The position numbers and the translations under genes are program-made. A stretch of DNA of 64,000 nt from contig CAZREW010000011.1 in assembly GCA_964599375.1 (NCBI GenBank), positions 37,122 through 101,121 of the forward strand, given 5' to 3'. Source of the stretch: JAUWCL01 sp964599375 (GTDB lineage Bacteria > Krumholzibacteriota > Krumholzibacteriia > Krumholzibacteriales > Krumholzibacteriaceae). Of this stretch, positions 28,935 to 36,616 are shown in pieces. A model generated the notes under the pieces. It was not told where the DNA came from. It did no database searches and saw only the letters and a program-made list of their open reading frames with translations. The stretch's first letter is position 1, and every line of letters begins with the position of its first letter.

Positions 28935-30077
28935 ATGCGCCGATTATTGTCTGTCCTTCTCCCTGTGATCCTGCTCGTCGTGGCAGGCTGCGGTGGCGGA
29001 GATGAAAAGAAGCTGGGGGAGCCGATATCAGGGCTTCCCGAGTATCTGCCAAGATCCATGGATTTTCATATCTTCTACTATGCCTGGTATGGCACCCCTG
29101 AGTTCGACGGGGAGTACAGGCACTGGAACCACGCAGTGCTGAACCCGGACGGGAGCGAATCGGGCGTCTCGTACCCAGGTGGCGACGATATAGGCTCGAA
29201 CTTCTATCCGAGAAGCGGCTGCTACAGCTCCAACGATCCCGAGACTGTCGCGAGGCACTGCTTCGAGATACGTCTCGCCGGCGCCGGCGTGATCTGCGTC
29301 TCGTGGTGGGGTAAGGGAAGCTTCTCCGACAAGGCCGTCCCGGGGATACTCGACGCGGCATTGCGGCACGGCCTCAAGGTCGACTTCCACATCGAGCCCT
29401 TCGAGGGGAGGACCGCCGCGACGACCAGGGAGGCGATCGCCTATATCATCGACAGCTACGGCGGTCACCCCGCCTTCTACAGGACCGACAGGTTCGGGAT
29501 AAAGCCGATGTTCTTCATATATGACTCGTACCTGATCGACGCGGAGGACTGGAAGACGGTACTCTCCCCCGGAGGGAAAAACTCGATCCGCGGCACCAGA
29601 TATGACTCGAACGTCATCGGACTGCTCGTCGATGAGAAGCACCTCGACTTCATCCTAGACGGGGGATTCGACGGCTGCTACACATATTTCGCGATCGACG
29701 GGTTCACCTGGGGCTCGACGACCAGGAACTGGGCTGATATCTCCGAGTGGTCGCTCGATAACGGAAAGATCTTCATCCCCTGCATCGGCCCCGGATACGA
29801 CGATACCCGGATCCGGCCATGGAACGCCGTCAATACGCGTGACCGGGACCGCGGGGAGTACTACTACGCCATGTTCGTGGAAACTCATAAGATACAGCCC
29901 CCGTTCATCGGCATCACCTCGTTCAACGAGTGGCACGAGGGAACACAGATAGAGTCCGCTACGCCGAAATCGATAGAGGGATTCACGTATCTCGATTACA
30001 GGCCGATGCCGCACGATTTCTATCTGCACAAGACGCGGAGCCTTTTCAGCAACTACAAGTACACCTTCAGCCACTAG
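28935..30077 (+). CDS. Lipoprotein glycoside hydrolase family 99 (endo-alpha-mannosidase-like)
   Basis: 380 residues. Lipobox VVAGC (Cys19) anchors the protein. The GH99 (MANEA-like) barrel follows: HIFYYAWYGTPEFDGEY-type start, VISWWG-like CVSWWGKG, 'KVDFHIEPFEGR', and the catalytic motif FNEWHEGTQIE with Glu332 and Glu335. GH99 enzymes cleave alpha-1,2-linked mannose within glycans. The ribosome site is GGAG, 8 bases from the ATG. It is followed after 21 bases by an EamA transporter. No other glycan-degrading genes lie nearby, apart from the CBM9-like lipoprotein on the other strand. Confidence 0.9.
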   Translation: MRRLLSVLLPVILLVVAGCGGGDEKKLGEPISGLPEYLPRSMDFHIFYYAWYGTPEFDGEYRHWNHAVLNPDGSESGVSYPGGDDIGSNFYPRSGCYSSNDPETVARHCFEIRLAGAGVICVSWWGKGSFSDKAVPGILDAALRHGLKVDFHIEPFEGRTAATTREAIAYIIDSYGGHPAFYRTDRFGIKPMFFIYDSYLIDAEDWKTVLSPGGKNSIRGTRYDSNVIGLLVDEKHLDFILDGGFDGCYTYFAIDGFTWGSTTRNWADISEWSLDNGKIFIPCIGPGYDDTRIRPWNAVNTRDRDRGEYYYAMFVETHKIQPPFIGITSFNEWHEGTQIESATPKSIEGFTYLDYRPMPHDFYLHKTRSLFSNYKYTFSH

Positions 30078-30098
30078 CGTAAGCCGCCTGGAGGACTG

Positions 30099-31016
30099 AT
30101 GAAAAAGGGCCAGCTCGGATCGGAAGGCCTTCTGCTTCTCTCGGCGGTGATCTGGGGATTCTCCTTCGTGGCGCAGCGAGTAGGCATGCGGTACGTCGGG
30201 CCCTTCACGTTCAATGCCGTCAGGTTCGCGCTGGGCAGCATCGCCCTGATACCATTCGCCACGGTATGGCGGAAGAAGCGGTCCGCCGGGACTGACTTGG
30301 CTGGCTGGAAACGCGCCGCCATAGCGGGAGGAGCGGCCGCCGGGACTGTCATATTCATCGGCGTCTCCTTCCAGCAGATCGGTATCCAGTACACCACCGC
30401 TGGCAAGGCCGGGTTCATAACGGGGCTTTACGTTGTCATCGTTCCCGTGCTCGGCCTCACAATCGGTAGAAAGACATCTGCATGGACATGGGCAGGCATT
30501 CTGCTGGCGGCCATCGGGCTCTATCTTCTCAGCTTCACCGGAACCATGGCAATCTCAAAAGGCGACCTGATCGTCCTGGCCGGCACTCTCTTCTGGGCCA
30601 CCCACGTTCTCCTGATAAGCGTGCTGATCCACAGGACCGGTGCCGTCATGCTGGCGATGGTCCAGTTCGCCGCATGCTCGGTCCTGAGCTTCGCCGCCGC
30701 GTTCCTGTTCGAGAAGGTCGAGATCTCGGGGATAATCGAAGCGGCGGTCCCGATACTGTATGGCGGGTTGATGTCGGTCGGGGTCGCGTATACTCTGCAG
30801 GTGGTCGCTCAGCGCCGGACACCTCCAGCCCACGCGGCGATCATCCTGAGTCTCGAGACGGCCTTCGCCGCCCTGGGCGGATGGATCTTTCTAGGTGAGG
30901 TCATCCCGGCCAGGGGCCTGGCAGGTTGCGCACTTATGCTTGCGGGGATAATCCTGTCCCAGGCCGGCACTCTCAGAGCCCGAGAAAATGGATCCCCAGG
31001 CCGCTCAGCATTATGA
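30099..31016 (+). CDS. DMT-superfamily (EamA) transporter
   Basis: 305 residues with ten hydrophobic helices in two EamA repeats; the first begins LLLSAVIWGFSFVAQRVGMRYVGP and the second LAGTLFWATHVLLISVLI, both family-typical. The likely role is export of a metabolite or amino acid. GGAG precedes the start. The last 44 bases overlap the convergent metal transporter gene at 30973. Confidence 0.93.
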   Translation: MKKGQLGSEGLLLLSAVIWGFSFVAQRVGMRYVGPFTFNAVRFALGSIALIPFATVWRKKRSAGTDLAGWKRAAIAGGAAAGTVIFIGVSFQQIGIQYTTAGKAGFITGLYVVIVPVLGLTIGRKTSAWTWAGILLAAIGLYLLSFTGTMAISKGDLIVLAGTLFWATHVLLISVLIHRTGAVMLAMVQFAACSVLSFAAAFLFEKVEISGIIEAAVPILYGGLMSVGVAYTLQVVAQRRTPPAHAAIILSLETAFAALGGWIFLGEVIPARGLAGCALMLAGIILSQAGTLRARENGSPGRSAL

Positions 31017-31686
31017 TCGCGCCCGCGAGCGCGTGAGAGTACCTTTCGAAGCGCCCCAGCCTTACCATCTTGACCCCCGCAAGCGTCAGCATCACCGTGG
31101 CCAGCATCGTCGCTATCGTCACGACCGAGAAGACAGTGCCGACAAGGACCACGCTCCCCATGTCGTGCTTCGCCGCGGGGTACATCAGGAGCGGGATCAG
31201 GGGTTCGCAGGGGCCCAGGACGAAGATCACAAACAGGATCCAGGGCGTATAATTGGGACTGCTCTTTTCCACGTGGGCGTGCGCGTGCTCGGCGTGGTGA
31301 TCGTGAGAGTGCTCGTGGACCTCCCCGCCGAGATGGCTGTGGCTGTGCATGTGAGGCCTGTTGAGGACCGCCCTGCGGACACCCCAGACGAAGTAGACGA
31401 GCCCGAAGACTATCAGCAGCCAGGCGGCTATCTCGCCGCGCGCCGACTCGAACGCCTCGAGTTTCGACAGCTGCGCTCCCAGAAGGATCCCAAGGAATCC
31501 GAGAAGGACCGAGCTCCCCACGTGGCCTATCCCGCATAACACCGTCACGACTGCCGTCTTCGTGCTCGACCACCGGCCGGCCCTGGCCATCATGATGAAA
31601 GGCAGGTAGTGGTCCGGCCCGAGGATGGTGTGGAAGAAAGCTATCGATGCCGCCGTTACGGCCAGGATCCCTGCTGTCTCTGTCAT
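30973..31686 (-). CDS. Nickel/cobalt-type membrane transporter with His-rich loop
   Basis: 237 residues, about six helices. Motif HTILGPDHYLPF near the N-terminus (His19, Asp25, His26) and LGPCEPLIPLL later match the NicO/RcnA/UreH family. Between helices 3 and 4 is a histidine-rich loop (about 110-140, with HSHSHL and EHSHDHHAEHAHAH), a metal-binding feature of RcnA-like exporters. It could move Ni, Co or Zn; direction is unknown. AAAGGACGTC is upstream of the ATG. Its 3' end overlaps the EamA gene by 44 bases. Confidence 0.88.
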   Translation of the reverse strand: MTETAGILAVTAASIAFFHTILGPDHYLPFIMMARAGRWSSTKTAVVTVLCGIGHVGSSVLLGFLGILLGAQLSKLEAFESARGEIAAWLLIVFGLVYFVWGVRRAVLNRPHMHSHSHLGGEVHEHSHDHHAEHAHAHVEKSSPNYTPWILFVIFVLGPCEPLIPLLMYPAAKHDMGSVVLVGTVFSVVTIATMLATVMLTLAGVKMVRLGRFERYSHALAGAIIMLSGLGIHFLGL

Positions 31687-31851
31687 GACGTCCTTTCCGG
31701 TGTCCTTTCTCTTACTGGAGCGCTTTCCGGCCCGTACGCGCCAATTCTATGAATGATAGCCCCGCCACGGCGATGTTATCAATATAAAAATTGTGCCACG
31801 AATCGCGCCGCTCGTGCATATCGCGCATATCTTAATATTGCAATGAGATAA

Positions 31852-31882
31852 AATGGGCCCGCCGCGCCATGGCGGCGGGCCC
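31852..31882 (-). terminator. Rho-independent terminator of the PadR/ExbB-like operon
   Basis: A perfect 11-bp stem, GGGCCCGCCGC with GCGGCGGGCCC, encloses a 6-base loop. On the minus strand it is followed by ATTTTATC. It lies about 30 bases after the stop at 31911. Confidence 0.85.
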
Positions 31883-31910
31883 CGTCATACGTCGTTCCTG
31901 CCTCCTTCGA

Positions 31911-32291
31911 TCAGGAGGCGGTCAGTTTCCTGTACCTGCCGTAGAGGACGAACCAGATTATCGCCGAGACGAGCAGGATCTCCAGGCCGAAGATAGTCGT
32001 CGTGAACGACTCAGCGAACCCACGCGCGACCATGTTGGGCGATATCTCCTTCGCCCCCATGATAACGCCGAGCGATCTGTAGATCCCCATCAGCTGGCCG
32101 AGCACACCGAACAGGGCGCTTACCGCTCCCCAGAAGAGGATCGCGTGCAGACCGCTTTCGAGCCTCCCGGGGGACAGGTCCTTCCTTCCCCAGAGGTCCA
32201 CGGCCTTCCTTATGACAAGTACAAGAATAGCCAGGGCAATCACTATCATAGGTATCCCGAAGACTCCCATGCTCGCGAAAAAATAACTCAT
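31911..32291 (-). CDS. Short MotA/TolQ/ExbB-like proton channel protein
   Basis: 126 residues with three helices (about 8-27, 48-72, 95-116). The stretch SALFGVLGQLMGIYRSL and the following MVARGFAESFTTTIFGLEILL fit the TolQ/ExbB core. It is much shorter than normal ExbB (about 220-240 residues) and there is no ExbD/TolR gene nearby. GAAGGAGAAGAGAG lies before the ATG. It is the last gene of a PadR-led operon. Confidence 0.82.
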   Translation of the reverse strand: MSYFFASMGVFGIPMIVIALAILVLVIRKAVDLWGRKDLSPGRLESGLHAILFWGAVSALFGVLGQLMGIYRSLGVIMGAKEISPNMVARGFAESFTTTIFGLEILLVSAIIWFVLYGRYRKLTAS

Positions 32292-32318
32292 CTCTCTTCT
32301 CCTTCTATTGTCCTTTTT

Positions 32319-33059
32319 CTATTCATCGAATATCCATGCCGTTTCGGCCGCCTCGATCATCCTGGCCCTGTTGTCCAGCACGAACCAGGCTAGGCCGGAG
32401 GCTATCGCGGCGAGAAGGGCCGCGATCAGCATCGCCGAGCAGGACAGTCCCCATTCGACGATGCGGTCCAGGGCGCCCGTTTTGTCCGCCGCTATCGATG
32501 AAGCCGTGCTGTAGAACTCGAACGACAGCCCGGCCAGGCCGATAAGCAGGCAGACGGCGCCGGCCGCCAGGATCCCGGCGGGTCCGCTGCGGATCCTCCG
32601 GGGATCGTGGTCGTTCTTTATGTATAGCCTGTATATGTTTATAAGGATCAGGACCATGGCATACGCCGATACGGCGACCACGGGCCAGATGAACCTGCTT
32701 GCCGTCAGGAAAAGCCGGGGCGTGACCACCTCCCTGCCCGAGAAGACGGCGATAAAGACGATGAGCGTGACAAGGATCGCCCTCTCCCACCTCGTCTTCG
32801 CCTGTTCGGACAGAGAGCCAAGCAGCCTCCTGAGCGGAGTCTGGTGAACGCGGACAAGGTCTTCAAGGGCCTCGTCGGACAGATCGCACATCTCGATCGC
32901 GCGCAGCTTAGCCTCATCCGGGTCCATCCCCCTGAGGATGCACTCATCGTAGACATCGCCGAGGTCGGAGGCGATCTCGAGGAGTATGCGCGCCTTCACC
33001 GGTTGCGGCAGGTCGAGCCTGTCGCTCGTCTTCTGCAGGACCTCCCTGAATGCTCTCAT
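32319..33059 (-). CDS. Membrane protein with N-terminal helical domain, function unknown
   Basis: 246 residues. The first 75 are a soluble helical domain (PVKARILLEIASDLGDVYDE and DPDEAKLRAIEMCDLSDEAL) that resembles the small helical modules found next to PadR regulators. Four helices follow (about 90-110, 120-145, 165-185, 205-230). The last helix, LIAALLAAIASGLAWFVLD, resembles an ExbB/TolQ helix. The start overlaps the PadR stop as ATGA. An upstream in-frame ATG at 33197 lies inside the PadR gene and is rejected. Confidence 0.78.
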   Translation of the reverse strand: MRAFREVLQKTSDRLDLPQPVKARILLEIASDLGDVYDECILRGMDPDEAKLRAIEMCDLSDEALEDLVRVHQTPLRRLLGSLSEQAKTRWERAILVTLIVFIAVFSGREVVTPRLFLTASRFIWPVVAVSAYAMVLILINIYRLYIKNDHDPRRIRSGPAGILAAGAVCLLIGLAGLSFEFYSTASSIAADKTGALDRIVEWGLSCSAMLIAALLAAIASGLAWFVLDNRARMIEAAETAWIFDE

Positions 33060-33406
33060 CTCTCGACATCCTTGATGATCGAAAAGAAATTCGTGTAAAA
33101 CTCCCTCCAGGCCCCTATCTGGCCCGATGCGTATTTTCTGCCCTTGGAGGTGAGTGAGTACTGCCTGCGCCTTCTCCTTGGCCCGTCGTCGCTCCACGAA
33201 CCGCTGATCATCCCCTCTTTCTCCAGCTTGTGCAGTATCGGGTAGAGGGTCCCGTGGTTAAGGCGAAAGAAGCCCCCGCTGAGCTCCTCGAGCTCTAGCG
33301 CGAGCTGGTAGCCGTGCCTCGTGCCGCTGCTCAGTATCGCAAGTATCAGGTCCTCGTTGCAGTGCCTGGCCAGGTTCTGGATCTCGATCCTGTTTCGCTT
33401 CTTCAT
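33056..33406 (-). CDS. PadR-family transcriptional regulator
   Basis: 116 residues forming a winged helix: LILAILSSGTRHGYQLALELEEL, then GTLYPILHKLEKEGMISG, then the RRRRRQYSLTSKGRK wing, all PadR signatures. It probably represses its own operon, and the region upstream is rich in TATAT repeats. It leads an operon with the two membrane proteins at 32319 and 31911. Confidence 0.93.
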   Translation of the reverse strand: MKKRNRIEIQNLARHCNEDLILAILSSGTRHGYQLALELEELSGGFFRLNHGTLYPILHKLEKEGMISGSWSDDGPRRRRRQYSLTSKGRKYASGQIGAWREFYTNFFSIIKDVER

Positions 33407-33420
33407 GGTTCGCGCCGCCG

Positions 33421-33472
33421 ATATATCGCCAATCTTTATATCTGGTATCTATATATCGAATGTCTATATAAT
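33421..33472. promoter_or_regulatory. AT-rich repeated region upstream of padR
   Basis: ATATATCG occurs at 33421-33428 and again at 33451-33458, and further TATAT tracts occur near 33436 and 33464, spaced about 14-15 bases. The position just upstream of padR suggests promoter and operator; the assignment is inferred. Confidence 0.4.
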
Positions 33473-33506
33473 AATAGCGGCGACAGGATCTGTCAAGGGG
33501 CCGGAC

Positions 33507-33536
33507 AAAAAAAGGAGCGGACCAACGGCCCGTTCC
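33507..33536 (-). terminator. Rho-independent terminator of the DUF3078 gene
   Basis: On the minus strand, GGAACGGGCC pairs with GGTCCGCTCC (one mismatch, one wobble; loop GTT) and is followed by seven T. It lies 27 bases after the stop at 33563. Confidence 0.75.
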
Positions 33537-33562
33537 CCGTGGCGTCCGCCGCCCTGTCCCTG

Positions 33563-34465
33563 CTATTTATCCTCGATATTCCCGAACTTGTAGACGAGCG
33601 CCAGCCCGAGCGTCTGCTTGAAGCGCCCTGCGAGGTCGACGTCCTTGTCATAGCGGAAATCGACGTAGAGGTTCATGGAGAGATAGCCGGTGACACCGAC
33701 CGACAGGTTATGCTCCCACCTTACGTCGGGAGTCTTCCAGTAATCGGCGTTCACCTGCCCCGCCAGGTTCTCGGATTCGGAATTCGCCAGCGCCTCGAAT
33801 ACGTTGAGCTTTCCGGAGTAGACGAGTTTGCCCTCCGCGAAGGGGATACGGTAGTCGGAGTCGAACATGAGCCCCTCATCGTACTGCGTTTCCGTGCCGC
33901 GGCTTCCGGTATCGACATCGAATACGTTCCTCGTGATCAACTGCCTCGCTGCGAGACCGAACCTGATAAGCCACTGCTTATCTTCTGTCTGGATCAGGAC
34001 CTTCGCGATACCGAGCGACTCCGTAAACCTCATCGGATTGACATAGGTATCGGTTTCCGGGTCGGTCTTGTCCTGGAACTGGCTTTCTAAACGGACCGAG
34101 CCGTAGGGATCGACAGACTTCCATTTCGTGTAGCGAAAGACGGTCTCGATGTCGATCTGATCGTCGGACTTCTGTGGGCTGAGCCAGTTGTCGGTCTCTG
34201 AATCCTGGCTGTGAGTCATCCCGTACTTCAGCGACACGGTGTTCCTGTTGTTCCAGTTCTCGGCGAACTGCTTCGACGCTAGCAGGTTGAAGTTCGACAC
34301 CCAGGTGATGTTGCCGACCTCTCCCCCGGTCCAGTTATCGCTGTAGTAGGTCTGAGTGAGGGTAAGATCAGTCTTCATCAGGTAACTCCAGGGCTCCGCC
34401 GCGTTCAGCGCAGCCGCCGTGCATACAAGCAGGGCCGCAGCAAACGCCGATGTCCAGAGTTTCAT
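33563..34465 (-). CDS. DUF3078 outer-membrane beta-barrel protein
   Basis: 300 residues: signal peptide MKLWTSAFAAALLVCTAAALNA, then strand-rich sequence with 'LTQTYYSDNWTGGE' and NFNLLASKQFAENWNNRN, the opening phrases of DUF3078. Alternating hydrophobic strands run to the end (GLALVYKFG). The function is unknown. ATG 34465 has AAAGGAGC upstream; a longer frame to 34525 adds a non-signal stretch. It has its own terminator and an AT-rich leader with an inverted repeat. Confidence 0.85.
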   Translation of the reverse strand: MKLWTSAFAAALLVCTAAALNAAEPWSYLMKTDLTLTQTYYSDNWTGGEVGNITWVSNFNLLASKQFAENWNNRNTVSLKYGMTHSQDSETDNWLSPQKSDDQIDIETVFRYTKWKSVDPYGSVRLESQFQDKTDPETDTYVNPMRFTESLGIAKVLIQTEDKQWLIRFGLAARQLITRNVFDVDTGSRGTETQYDEGLMFDSDYRIPFAEGKLVYSGKLNVFEALANSESENLAGQVNADYWKTPDVRWEHNLSVGVTGYLSMNLYVDFRYDKDVDLAGRFKQTLGLALVYKFGNIEDK

Positions 34466-34839
34466 ACATGCTCCTTTCGGTCCAAGATCAGGCTTTCTCC
34501 GCGTTCTAAAGATGCACGATCTCATGCTTGCTCGAATGAAATACGATGGTGATAATAATTACAATTGTGATTTCATTCAATATAATTATCTTTGTAACGG
34601 AATGAGTCCTGATGCTGAATCGGGTTGACACGACCGTTATGGGTGTTAATATCAAAGCATGGACACTGATCCGCGCATACCTCACTCTTCGATCTCGGAT
34701 ACCTGGCGCTTCCTGCTCGGCTATCTGAACCGTTTCAGCGGCCTTTGATCCGCTGCCGCATACTTTAATCCGACACTGTTGATTCGCTTGCAACTGACCG
34801 GCCATGACCGGAAGTCAGTGCTTTTCACGGGAGAATAAG
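34466..34839. promoter_or_regulatory. Divergent AT-rich intergenic region with inverted repeat
   Basis: This region separates the DUF3078 gene and the saccharopine-dehydrogenase-like gene. At 34534-34542 and 34570-34578 are the arms GAATGAAAT and ATTTCATTC, a perfect 9-bp inverted repeat with a 27-base AT-rich spacer that contains ACAATTGT. It could be an operator or a hairpin in a leader. I see no coding frame in the rest. Confidence 0.45.
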
Positions 34840-35991
34840 ATGAAGGTGACCATACTCGGAGCGGGGCTCGTAGGCGCTCCCATGGCCAGGGACCTTGCGG
34901 CCGGCGGGGAGTTCGAAGTCAGCGTGGCCGACATTAGCCCTGGCGCCCTGTCCAGGCTCGATGATATACCCGGGATAATCGGAGTGCCCGCCGACCTCTC
35001 AGACAGCGAGACTGTCAGAAATCTCGCCGCTGGATCCGACTACGTGATAAACGCCACTCCTGGATTCATGGGCCATTCCGTGTTGCGCTCTGTCATAGAG
35101 GCCGGAGTGGACGTTGTCGACATAGCGTTCTTTCCCGAGGACCCTTTCGACCTTGACGGCCTCGCCCGCGACAACGGCGTTACAGCGATAGTAGACTGCG
35201 GCGTGGCGCCCGGCATGAGCAACGTCCTCGTCTCTCACGCCGCCCGAAAGCTCGACAGGGCTGACAGGGCGCTCATCTATGTGGGAGGGCTTCCCTCTCG
35301 CAGGGACTGGCCCTGGGAGTACAAGGCGGGTTTCTCCCCGATCGACGTGCTGGAGGAATACACAAGACCGGCCAGGTACGTCGAGAACGGCCGCCTAGTC
35401 ACGAGGCCGGCCCTCTCCGATCCCGAGTATCTCGATTTCCCAGGCATAGGGACGCTCGAGTCGTTCAACAGCGACGGGTTGCGGTCGCTCGCCTCGACTA
35501 TGGACATTCCTGACATGAAAGAGAAGACCCTGCGCTACCCCGGCCACATAGAGAAGATAATGGTGCTCAGAGAATCGGGTTTCTTCTCGACAGGGGAGAT
35601 CGAGATAGGCGGCGCGAGGATAAGGCCCCTCGATTTCACCGCAAGGCTCCTCTTCCCTCTCTGGGAGCTCTCCGAGGACGACCGCGACATGACCGTGATG
35701 AAGGTCATCGTGGAGGGGACAAAAAATGGTGAAGCGGCAGGATACGAATATTTCCTTCTCGACAGGCACGATGAGATCTCCGGCGTGCATTCCATGGCCC
35801 GCACCACCGGGTACACGGCGACTGTGGCGCTGAGGATGCTCGCCGAAGGTATCTATAAAAGGAAGGGGATCGTCGCTCCCGAGTTCATCGGCGAGATAGC
35901 CGAGTGCGTGGATTACCTGCTGGCAGGCCTGAAAGAGCGAGGAGTGATCTATACGGAGAGGCCTGTGGCCCCCGGACCTGCCCTTGTATGA
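34840..35991 (+). CDS. Saccharopine dehydrogenase-family NAD(P)-dependent oxidoreductase
   Basis: 383 residues. The N-terminal Rossmann loop ILGAGLVGAPMARDLA and the phrases VINATPGFMG and DCGVAPGMSNVL match the saccharopine/carboxynorspermidine/lysine 6-dehydrogenase superfamily. The substrate is not determined: lysine degradation and polyamine synthesis are both possible. The start at 34840 has GGGAGAATAAG before the ATG; the frame runs 12 codons further upstream. The gene converges with the ferredoxin gene, 13 bases apart. Confidence 0.87.
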   Translation: MKVTILGAGLVGAPMARDLAAGGEFEVSVADISPGALSRLDDIPGIIGVPADLSDSETVRNLAAGSDYVINATPGFMGHSVLRSVIEAGVDVVDIAFFPEDPFDLDGLARDNGVTAIVDCGVAPGMSNVLVSHAARKLDRADRALIYVGGLPSRRDWPWEYKAGFSPIDVLEEYTRPARYVENGRLVTRPALSDPEYLDFPGIGTLESFNSDGLRSLASTMDIPDMKEKTLRYPGHIEKIMVLRESGFFSTGEIEIGGARIRPLDFTARLLFPLWELSEDDRDMTVMKVIVEGTKNGEAAGYEYFLLDRHDEISGVHSMARTTGYTATVALRMLAEGIYKRKGIVAPEFIGEIAECVDYLLAGLKERGVIYTERPVAPGPALV

Positions 35992-36004
35992 GCTGACCTG
36001 AGCT

Positions 36005-36586
36005 TCAGGCCTCATGCGTGGTGCCGGGCCTGGCAGATGTCCTCGGCACCATCTCTATGCAGCTGGTCGGACATGTGTCTGCGCAGACGCCGCAACCGTA
36101 GCACCTGTGCCTGATGACGACCAGTTCGCCCTCGTCCATCTGCCTTGCATCGAACATGCAGGCCCTCTCGCACATCCCGCATGACGAGCAGCAGCCTGTG
36201 ATCGTCCTCTCGATATACCGCCCGCGCGCGGGACTCTCCACGGACCGCTTCGTGAAGAAGGAGCAGCAGTCATCGCAGCAGAGACAGATCCCATCGAGCT
36301 GTCCGCCCGCTCCTTGCCTCGCGAACGTCCTCGTGACGAGGCCCCATTCGCGGGCCCGGTCGATCAACTCGAGCGCCGCATCACGGGAGATCTGCTTTCT
36401 CCCGGCCGGATTTACCGGGGCGTCCTCGCGGAAACTGAGGCATACCTCCATCGGCGACCTGAGGCATTTTCCCCTTTCCTCCCTGCACCAGCATGTCGAC
36501 ACCCAGAACCTTTCTGCGGCGGCGATTTTCTCCTTCGCCTCGTCCTTCGTGCAGACAGAATGATCGACCGGCTGCTTCCAGCTCAC
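36005..36586 (-). CDS. Ferredoxin-type 4Fe-4S protein
   Basis: 193 residues. Two C-terminal clusters, CCSSCGMCERAC and CYGCGVCADTCPTSC (about 133-172), are 4Fe-4S motifs. A further CLCCDDCC lies near 103-108 and CWCREERGKC near 32-41, so extra metal sites are likely. It starts with GTG, preceded by GGAGG. A partner oxidoreductase is not visible nearby. It could be part of a redox chain or an iron-sulfur sensor. Confidence 0.85.
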   Translation of the reverse strand: MSWKQPVDHSVCTKDEAKEKIAAAERFWVSTCWCREERGKCLRSPMEVCLSFREDAPVNPAGRKQISRDAALELIDRAREWGLVTRTFARQGAGGQLDGICLCCDDCCSFFTKRSVESPARGRYIERTITGCCSSCGMCERACMFDARQMDEGELVVIRHRCYGCGVCADTCPTSCIEMVPRTSARPGTTHEA

Positions 36587-36616
36587 TTCTGATAACCTCC
36601 GCGGATCCTCACTTAT

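Noticed and set aside
30809..31573. A 254-residue frame over the metal transporter and EamA genes
   Set aside because: It is Arg/Pro-rich with no hydrophobic pattern and overlaps two good family members.
35991..36005. A shared terminator between the saccharopine-type and ferredoxin genes
   Set aside because: The only hairpin (CCTGA-GCT-TCAGG) has a 5-bp stem and no T run, so it is too weak to call.
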